NCBI GenBank assembly: GCA_903915615.1
Contig: CAIWTR010000698.1
Span: 1 to 11,263 of the forward strand
From: an uncultured Armatimonadota bacterium
GTDB taxonomy: Bacteria > Armatimonadota > Armatimonadia > Armatimonadales > Armatimonadaceae
Reading direction: 5' to 3'
DNA length: 11,263 nucleotides
Positions 6,890 to 11,263 of this stretch are shown here, piece after piece. Positions within the stretch are counted from its first letter, which is position 1, and every line of letters starts with the position of its first letter. The notes below the pieces were generated by a model. The model saw nothing but the letters and a program-made list of their open reading frames with translations. It was not told where the DNA came from and did not search any database. Made by a program: the position numbers and the translations under genes.

Positions 6890-8065
6890 GTGAACACAAC
6901 CCACGGGCGATCGGCTACATGCGGACTGGCAGTTATGGCCGTACTTGCGATGGTCCCTGCGACAGCTTCTTCAGCGCCTCCACCACCGCCCGAGCGGCCA
7001 AATTACTTTGCGCTTTACCCACCACCGGACACTAAACGAGAGGTTCCATCGCTGGCATTTCCAGCCACAAGCACGCGTCATCCGGACTTGTTTTCACCGG
7101 TACCCTACTTCAAACGAAAATTCAATCTCCTAACCGATTTGTCGCTTGACTTCAGGGCTGTGGATGGTCACTTTCCTACGCCGGCAGATGCGTTAGCGGG
7201 CGTCCGATTTACGGTTGATGGTATTGTTGCCAATCCAAAGTCTGGCAATGAGCAGGGTGGTATCCGCCTGCAGCTTGTGCGGGAATCCAACAGCTCAACA
7301 GAGCGTGTTGTGACATCCGAGCTCTATGGCCATTACCGCTTTGAGCTGCCAGGAGCCACAGCAACAGCACGTGCGGGACAGTTTGTTCTGCCTTTCGGTT
7401 TGTCCGCGGTGTACGACACATCGATGCATCCCTTCCAAAGTCTTTACAGCGAATCCATCGGAATCCGTATTGACCGTGGAGCGATGATTGAAGGAGAGTT
7501 CGGCCCCTTCCACTATGCGGGCAGCATTACAACTGGCACGGGTCCGAATGCCGACCATGCATACACCAAGACAGTCCTTTCCGCGCGACTTGATAGGCAC
7601 TTCCTAACACAATCTGGTCGGATACAAATCGGCGGCTCGATGCTAACAGGTCGCCTACCGGACAACGGGCCTTTTGTGCAGAGCTTTCTTTCTGGCAGCA
7701 CACAGGAATCTCCGACCATTGTGAAGTCCAGATTTGCAGCCGATGCACAGTACTTCGTCGGAAAGTACGCAGCACGCGGCGAAGTCGTGTTTGGCGCTGA
7801 TGAAGACGCTCCTGTCTGGGGCTTTTATGTGGATGGACGTATGGGCATTTCAGCCCGCGAAGGCCTTTACGCTGCCGTAAAGCGGTGGGACTATCGGAAC
7901 CAGCCACTGTCAAAATTTGAGTCTGCGGTTGGATATGAGCGGACCGCTGGAAGACACCTAACGTTTCGCGCCCTTGTAATTCTGTCCCGCGTCGACCCTC
8001 TGGATGGACCAAACCGTACATTGATTACGCGGTCTACCGTGCTACAAAGTTTTTGGAAATTCTAA
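6890..8065 (+). CDS. Putative outer-membrane beta-barrel (porin-like) protein, 391 aa
   Basis: Exported protein of unknown substrate. It has a short N-region with Arg7, a hydrophobic core at about 9-24 and a probable signal peptidase I site after ASSA (residue 29), followed by a proline run at 30-34 and a second proline cluster near 44-46. From about residue 75 to the end it alternates polar and hydrophobic residues as in amphipathic beta strands. The stretch AGQFVLPFG (162-170), then DRGAMIEG and FHYAGSITTGTG (to about 218), resembles the strand-turn pattern of phosphate-selective porin-type barrels. The final residue is Phe, as in many BamA-dependent barrels. The GTG start is the only in-frame option that keeps the signal peptide; no clear Shine-Dalgarno precedes it. 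It is divergent from der and convergent with the purB run, so it is probably monocistronic. Family assignment is tentative; outer-membrane location is more secure. Confidence 0.72.
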   Translation: MNTTHGRSATCGLAVMAVLAMVPATASSAPPPPPERPNYFALYPPPDTKREVPSLAFPATSTRHPDLFSPVPYFKRKFNLLTDLSLDFRAVDGHFPTPADALAGVRFTVDGIVANPKSGNEQGGIRLQLVRESNSSTERVVTSELYGHYRFELPGATATARAGQFVLPFGLSAVYDTSMHPFQSLYSESIGIRIDRGAMIEGEFGPFHYAGSITTGTGPNADHAYTKTVLSARLDRHFLTQSGRIQIGGSMLTGRLPDNGPFVQSFLSGSTQESPTIVKSRFAADAQYFVGKYAARGEVVFGADEDAPVWGFYVDGRMGISAREGLYAAVKRWDYRNQPLSKFESAVGYERTAGRHLTFRALVILSRVDPLDGPNRTLITRSTVLQSFWKF

Positions 8066-8099
8066 GACAAGGCTAGATGACCTGGACAGTGACCAGCGT

Positions 8100-8411
8100 T
8101 TAAAGTGCCGCGCCGCACTTCGGACATGGTTTGTACGGCGATGCTATGAATGCACCGCAGACGCTGCAGTAGCCAGATTTGTCAGGGAGCGTTTGTTCCC
8201 CACCTTCCGGCATCGCATCCCCTTCAAACAACTTCGAGAGGTCATACTTATCTTGGCGGGACTGCCGAAGTGTGACAATCCCGTACCAAACACCGACAAT
8301 GCCGCTGACAATGACTATCAGTCCATAGACCCGCGTGGCCGGGCTCAGGAGAAATGCAGTGCCCATCACAACAAGGACACATCCGGCAATCAGCCCAAGA
8401 TACTGGCGCAC
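8100..8411 (-). CDS. Small two-helix membrane protein with C-terminal zinc ribbon, 103 aa
   Basis: Function unknown. Two hydrophobic helices lie at about residues 5-23 and 28-46, followed by a basic stretch (TLRQSRQDKYD) and a linker. A zinc-ribbon knuckle pair closes the protein: CSVCG (C82, C85) and CPKCG (C96, C99). The positive residues after helix 2 suggest that the ribbon faces the cytoplasm. The GTG start comes one base after the purB stop (TAACGTG); a stop lies a few codons upstream in this frame, and no better start exists without losing the first helix. GAGG lies about 12 bases ahead. Translation is therefore probably coupled to purB, though a functional link to purine synthesis is not shown. 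The protein ends ten bases or so from the metal site, a common layout in short zinc-ribbon membrane proteins. Confidence 0.8.
   Translation of the reverse strand: MRQYLGLIAGCVLVVMGTAFLLSPATRVYGLIVIVSGIVGVWYGIVTLRQSRQDKYDLSKLFEGDAMPEGGEQTLPDKSGYCSVCGAFIASPYKPCPKCGAAL
8103..8120. repeat. Small inverted repeat at the end of the zinc-ribbon gene
   Basis: AAGTGC and GCACTT form a perfect 6-base inverted repeat around a 6-base GC loop. It overlaps the last codons (KCGAAL) of the small membrane protein, just before its stop. No T-run follows on either strand, so it is not a standard intrinsic terminator. It may be a chance result of Cys/Gly/Ala codons, or a weak hairpin protecting the mRNA end. The 34-base convergent gap at 8066-8099 holds no better candidate. 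Confidence 0.3.
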
Positions 8412-8412
8412 G

Positions 8413-9783
8413 TTACCCGTTGTCCTCTAGGGCAGCAGCACCGAGCTGCGGTGCAATACCGATGTACGTTTCCGGACGCAGCGCTTTCAGACGAGCAAGG
8501 GCATCCTCTGACAGCTCCAACGTCTCAAGGAATGCAAGCATGCCTGCGGCATCCACACGCTGACCCCGTGTCAGCTCCTTGAGACGCTCATAGGGACGGT
8601 CAAGCCCTTCGACACGCATCACGGTTTGGATGGGTTCCGCCAGCACTTCCCAGTTTCGATCCAGCTCTGCCAGCATAAAGGTTCGATCCGCATCCAGTTT
8701 TCCGATGCCACGTCCCGCCGCGACCAGAGCCAACAACGCGTGTCCAAACGCAGTACCGACAGCCCGGATTGCACTGGAATCACTCAGGTCACGCTGAAGA
8801 CGTGAGACCTGGAGTTTTGCACCAAGGTGTTCGAACAAACTGACAGCAAGCCCGATGTTTGCTTCGCTGTTTTCAAAGTCGATGGGATTGACCTTATGCG
8901 GCATCGTGCTCGACCCGATTTCACCCGCTACCGTCTTTTGACGGAAGACCCCCACACTGATGTAAGACCAGATATCTCTATCGAAGTCCAGAAGAATTGT
9001 TAAGAAGCGCGACCATGCGTGGAAGAGCTCAGCCATATAGTCGTGGGACTCGATTTGGGTCGTCAATGGGTTGTACGTCAAGCCAAGTCCTGTGACAAAG
9101 CGCTCGGCGATATCTGGCCAGTTTGCATCCGGGAATGCAACCACATGTGCATTGAACGCCCCAACAGCACCGTTGATTTTGCCTAAGAATGGGATGGACT
9201 TGATCTGTGTCAGCTGTCGGTTCCAGCGATGGACAAAGACAGCCAGTTCTTTACCAAGCGTGCTTGGGCTTGCGGGCTGACCATGGGTTCGGGAAAGCAG
9301 AGGGGCATCGAGGAGCGGTACCGCAAGGCTACGGACCTTGCCAACAACCTCTTCGGCCTTCGGAAGCATCACCTTCGCGATTGCCCCCTGCAGCATCAGT
9401 GCATGGGAGAGGTTGTTGATGTCCTCCGATGTACATGCGAAGTGAACCCATTCGGACAAATCTTCGAGGGATGTCTCGGCGAGGTTACGCTTGATCCAGT
9501 ACTCAACCGCCTTTACATCGTGGTTGGTCGTCCGCTCGATTTCCTTGATGCCTGCTGCCGCTTCGTTGTTTATGCTGCCTGCAAGGTTTCGGAGGAGCTG
9601 AATCTCATCCGCATGCATTGCACGTATCGCTGGTAAGGAAGGTTCGGATGCCAAATGAATCAGCCACTCAACCTCAACCGTGACCCGAGCGCGAATCAGC
9701 GCGACTTCGGAGAGATACTCCTTGAGGGGCGCAACACTTGTTTCGTAGCGGCCATCTATGGCAGACAATGCATCAATAGACAT
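8413..9783 (-). CDS. purB: Adenylosuccinate lyase PurB, 456 aa
   Basis: Fumarate-lyase superfamily enzyme that releases fumarate from SAICAR and from adenylosuccinate in purine synthesis. It is of the E. coli PurB type, matching it in length (456 aa) and in long blocks such as IERTTNHDVKAVEY (82-95) and HFACTSEDINNLSHALM (114-130). THGQP at 166-170 carries the catalytic acid His (H167). The flexible signature loop GSSTMPHKVNPIDFENSE (290-307) carries the catalytic Ser. NWEVLAEPIQTVMR at 377-390 is also a family block. The cytoplasmic tetramer builds its active site from three subunits. The ATG at 9783 lies 8 bases after the epimerase stop, with AGGAAG upstream overlapping the end of that gene. 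All key residues are intact. Confidence 0.98.
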   Translation of the reverse strand: MSIDALSAIDGRYETSVAPLKEYLSEVALIRARVTVEVEWLIHLASEPSLPAIRAMHADEIQLLRNLAGSINNEAAAGIKEIERTTNHDVKAVEYWIKRNLAETSLEDLSEWVHFACTSEDINNLSHALMLQGAIAKVMLPKAEEVVGKVRSLAVPLLDAPLLSRTHGQPASPSTLGKELAVFVHRWNRQLTQIKSIPFLGKINGAVGAFNAHVVAFPDANWPDIAERFVTGLGLTYNPLTTQIESHDYMAELFHAWSRFLTILLDFDRDIWSYISVGVFRQKTVAGEIGSSTMPHKVNPIDFENSEANIGLAVSLFEHLGAKLQVSRLQRDLSDSSAIRAVGTAFGHALLALVAAGRGIGKLDADRTFMLAELDRNWEVLAEPIQTVMRVEGLDRPYERLKELTRGQRVDAAGMLAFLETLELSEDALARLKALRPETYIGIAPQLGAAALEDNG

Positions 9784-9791
9784 ACTTTACT

Positions 9792-10700
9792 CTAGCTTCC
9801 TAAACCATCTAGCGTCGTTGCACGCACACCCCATGTCCCAACCCAGACATCCCCTGGAGACAGCCTTGTGAGTCCCCATTCAGGGTGATTAAAGCCATCA
9901 GATGCACAGCTCATCGGCTCAATCGCAAGTGCCCGACGTTTTCGTCCGTCAACCAGCGTATCCCCGGTGAAGAGCACACAGTTTGGATACGCATCCAGAT
10001 CCATCCAGACTTCGACTTTCAAGTCTTTCCCAGATAGACAAACGACAGGCTTGGTGCCTAGAGGCGACACGAAGCAGTTGTCGATCACCTGTGCTCCAAT
10101 GTGTCTGCTGCTTCTGAAATCAACGCCTGCAGCCGCAACATCCAGAATCGTCCCCGTCGGAATCAATTCTTCGAACTCAAGCACTCTGTCAAAGGGAACC
10201 GTCAACGAACTCGTATCGACAAATTCATCCCCTGCCACGAAGTAACTATGGAATCCAATCGCAAACGGCGCGCATTCCTGCGAGAGGTTTTCAACATTAG
10301 CCGTGACTTCCAAGCCCGTTTCAGTGATCGTGTATTTGAGCTGTAAGCGTAAGGCAAACGGATACCCGACAACGGGATCTGTCTGAACACCAACCACAAC
10401 TTCCGTGTTTGATTGCGTAACAACATCCCAGCGCAGAGAGCGCACAAACCCATGTATGGCATGAACCCCAGATCGCTCATTCAAGGTCAGTGCATAGTCT
10501 TTGCCATCAAACTGGTAACACCCGTGGTTGATTCGCCCCGGAAACGGCGCAAGGATATCTCCTTCAGCACCGATACGGTTGTCGAAATCCACATACGATG
10601 TCGTGATCGGGTGGTGATGCAGCCATAGTCCTTGTAACCCACCACCACGGAGGGAGACATCGGCTTTATATCCAAAACCGGAAATCGAAATGGAATCCAT
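9792..10700 (-). CDS. Aldose 1-epimerase family protein (GalM-like mutarotase), 302 aa
   Basis: Predicted cytoplasmic beta-sandwich enzyme interconverting alpha and beta anomers of aldoses. Visible family landmarks are NRIG at 41-44, PFPGRINHG with R56, HAIHGF at 80-85 (H83), GFHSYF at 149-154 (H151), an Asp in VIDNCF near 207, and AIEPMS with the putative catalytic base E261, followed by SDGFN. These line up with the Arg, His/His, Asp and Glu set of GalM. At 302 aa it is somewhat shorter than classical GalM (about 340), as in many family members of unknown sugar preference. The ATG at 10700 is chosen because GAGGGG stands 6 bases ahead and it overlaps the previous stop (TAATG); an upstream start would add eleven residues from the preceding gene region. 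The actual sugar is not known. Confidence 0.88.
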   Translation of the reverse strand: MDSISISGFGYKADVSLRGGGLQGLWLHHHPITTSYVDFDNRIGAEGDILAPFPGRINHGCYQFDGKDYALTLNERSGVHAIHGFVRSLRWDVVTQSNTEVVVGVQTDPVVGYPFALRLQLKYTITETGLEVTANVENLSQECAPFAIGFHSYFVAGDEFVDTSSLTVPFDRVLEFEELIPTGTILDVAAAGVDFRSSRHIGAQVIDNCFVSPLGTKPVVCLSGKDLKVEVWMDLDAYPNCVLFTGDTLVDGRKRRALAIEPMSCASDGFNHPEWGLTRLSPGDVWVGTWGVRATTLDGLGS

Positions 10701-11263
10701 TACAGTCCCCTCGCTGCCATCCAAGCGGCACATACATCAAGTTTGTCTGTGCCAATCCAGCTCACACCGGCAGCATCCAGAATTCTCCAACCGGCTGGCG
10801 TGTCTGGTAGGCCCCAAAATCTAGATTTGATTCCAAGGTCATCTGCGCGACGCACATAGTCGGACAACCATGCCCGATGCTGGCGTGAGATGAGACCGCT
10901 TCCAAACCATGGGATATGCGAAAGCCAGGCTTCGCTGACCATCCGAAAAACACCCGGTTGCGGCGACTTTAGATCATCTACCCGTGCATCGACAAAGATG
11001 TTTCGCTCGCGTCTTGCAGCCAGCTGACGCGTCGGTCTATCGCCAGAAAGGATGATTTCCAATGCATTCGGGATGTATTCCGCGCTACTTCCGTGGCTCA
11101 GCCAGCGTTCATAGGGCTTCAATGCACGGTCAAGGATTGGAAGAACATCGGCGGAGTTCGCTTTAATGTCAATCATCAACTGAAAGGTAGAGATTCCTGG
11201 CTGAACACTCCCCGTTCGCTGTATCCGCTCCATCATCGGTCTCAGATAGAGTGCCTCGAGCGT
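10700..11263 (-). CDS. PI-PLC/GDPD-superfamily protein, Aim6-like, C-terminal 187 aa (cut by right window edge)
   Basis: The frame is open to the right edge, so the N-terminus lies outside; the first visible codon is ACG at 11263 and an internal ATG near 11236 is not needed as a start. Visible segments are TLEALYLRPM, FQLMIDIKAN at 27-36, ILSGDRPTR at 71-79, RFWGLPDTPAGWRIL at 148-162 and GVSWIGTDKL at 166-175. This order matches the phosphodiesterase TIM-barrel group typified by yeast Aim6 and its bacterial homologues: an acidic-x-Lys strand, a G(D/N)RP strand, then RFW...PD and W(I)xTD near the end. Members of the superfamily cleave phosphodiesters, often in phospholipids, but the activity of the Aim6 subgroup is not established. 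The missing N-terminus should hold the catalytic His residues and any signal peptide. Its stop shares a base with the epimerase start (TAATG). Confidence 0.7.
   Translation of the reverse strand, partial: TLEALYLRPMMERIQRTGSVQPGISTFQLMIDIKANSADVLPILDRALKPYERWLSHGSSAEYIPNALEIILSGDRPTRQLAARRERNIFVDARVDDLKSPQPGVFRMVSEAWLSHIPWFGSGLISRQHRAWLSDYVRRADDLGIKSRFWGLPDTPAGWRILDAAGVSWIGTDKLDVCAAWMAARGL
10707..10712 (-). promoter_or_regulatory. Shine-Dalgarno deciding the epimerase start
   Basis: Minus-strand GAGGGG is followed by ACTGTA and the ATG at 10700. It lies within the last codons of the preceding gene, so termination there and initiation at the TAATG junction are probably coupled. Confidence 0.75.

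Noticed and set aside
6890..6980. Lipoprotein signal suggested by Cys11 of the outer-membrane protein
   Set aside because: The Cys lies at the start of the hydrophobic core, not at its end, with no lipobox before it; the ASSA site at residue 29 fits signal peptidase I.
6868..7035. Alternative ATG start at 6868 for the plus-strand gene
   Set aside because: It is in a different frame that stops at 7035 and gives no signal peptide; the GTG frame at 6890 gives a clear one and runs 391 codons.
7527..8021. Minus-strand 164-aa frame opposite the outer-membrane protein gene
   Set aside because: It has no domain, membrane or signal features and is rich in Arg/Gln; the plus strand encodes a signal peptide and barrel pattern.
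8066..8102. Possible bidirectional terminator in the convergent gap (CTGG...CCAG)
   Set aside because: The stem is only about four base pairs and no T-run follows on either strand.

Overview
The window comes from a diderm (Gram-negative-type) bacterium of moderate, roughly balanced base composition. The diderm call rests on the plus-strand gene at 6890-8065, which has a signal peptide and a porin-like beta-barrel ending in Phe. Gene density is very high, with start/stop overlaps and recognisable Shine-Dalgarno sites. I cannot place the phylum from sequence alone; the housekeeping proteins look like free-living environmental bacteria, and Armatimonadota is only a guess. No RNA genes, insertion sequences, integrases, CRISPR arrays or long repeats were seen, and no stretch above 300 bases lacks a gene.

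Region A (1-6783, all minus strand, read right to left) is a compact six-gene run: der/engA ribosome-assembly GTPase, a calcineurin-like metallophosphoesterase of the 5'-nucleotidase type, a zinc-ribbon class I methyltransferase, and three consecutive multi-membrane proteins that look like GT-C glycosyltransferases (636 aa, 434 aa, and one cut by the left edge). Junctions are TAATG, ATGA, an 18-base gap, a short overlap, and ATGA, so transcription as one unit with translational coupling is likely. The last four genes look like a cell-surface glycan or glycoconjugate module hanging off a housekeeping GTPase.

Region B (6784-8099) is a 106-base divergent intergenic stretch followed by the only plus-strand gene, an outer-membrane beta-barrel protein of unknown substrate. 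It converges on region C across a 34-base gap without a convincing terminator.

Region C (8100-11263, minus strand) is a second tight run: the C-terminal part of a PI-PLC/GDPD-superfamily protein resembling the Aim6-like group (cut by the right edge), a GalM-like aldose 1-epimerase, purB adenylosuccinate lyase, and a 103-aa membrane protein with a C-terminal zinc ribbon. Junctions are TAATG, 8 bases and 1 base.

Most of the window is ordinary chromosomal core plus surface-glycan genes. The points most worth a second look are the der-headed glycan cassette with three adjacent GT-C-like proteins, the Arg replacing the usual catalytic His in the metallophosphoesterase GNHE motif, and the small zinc-ribbon membrane protein coupled to purB.
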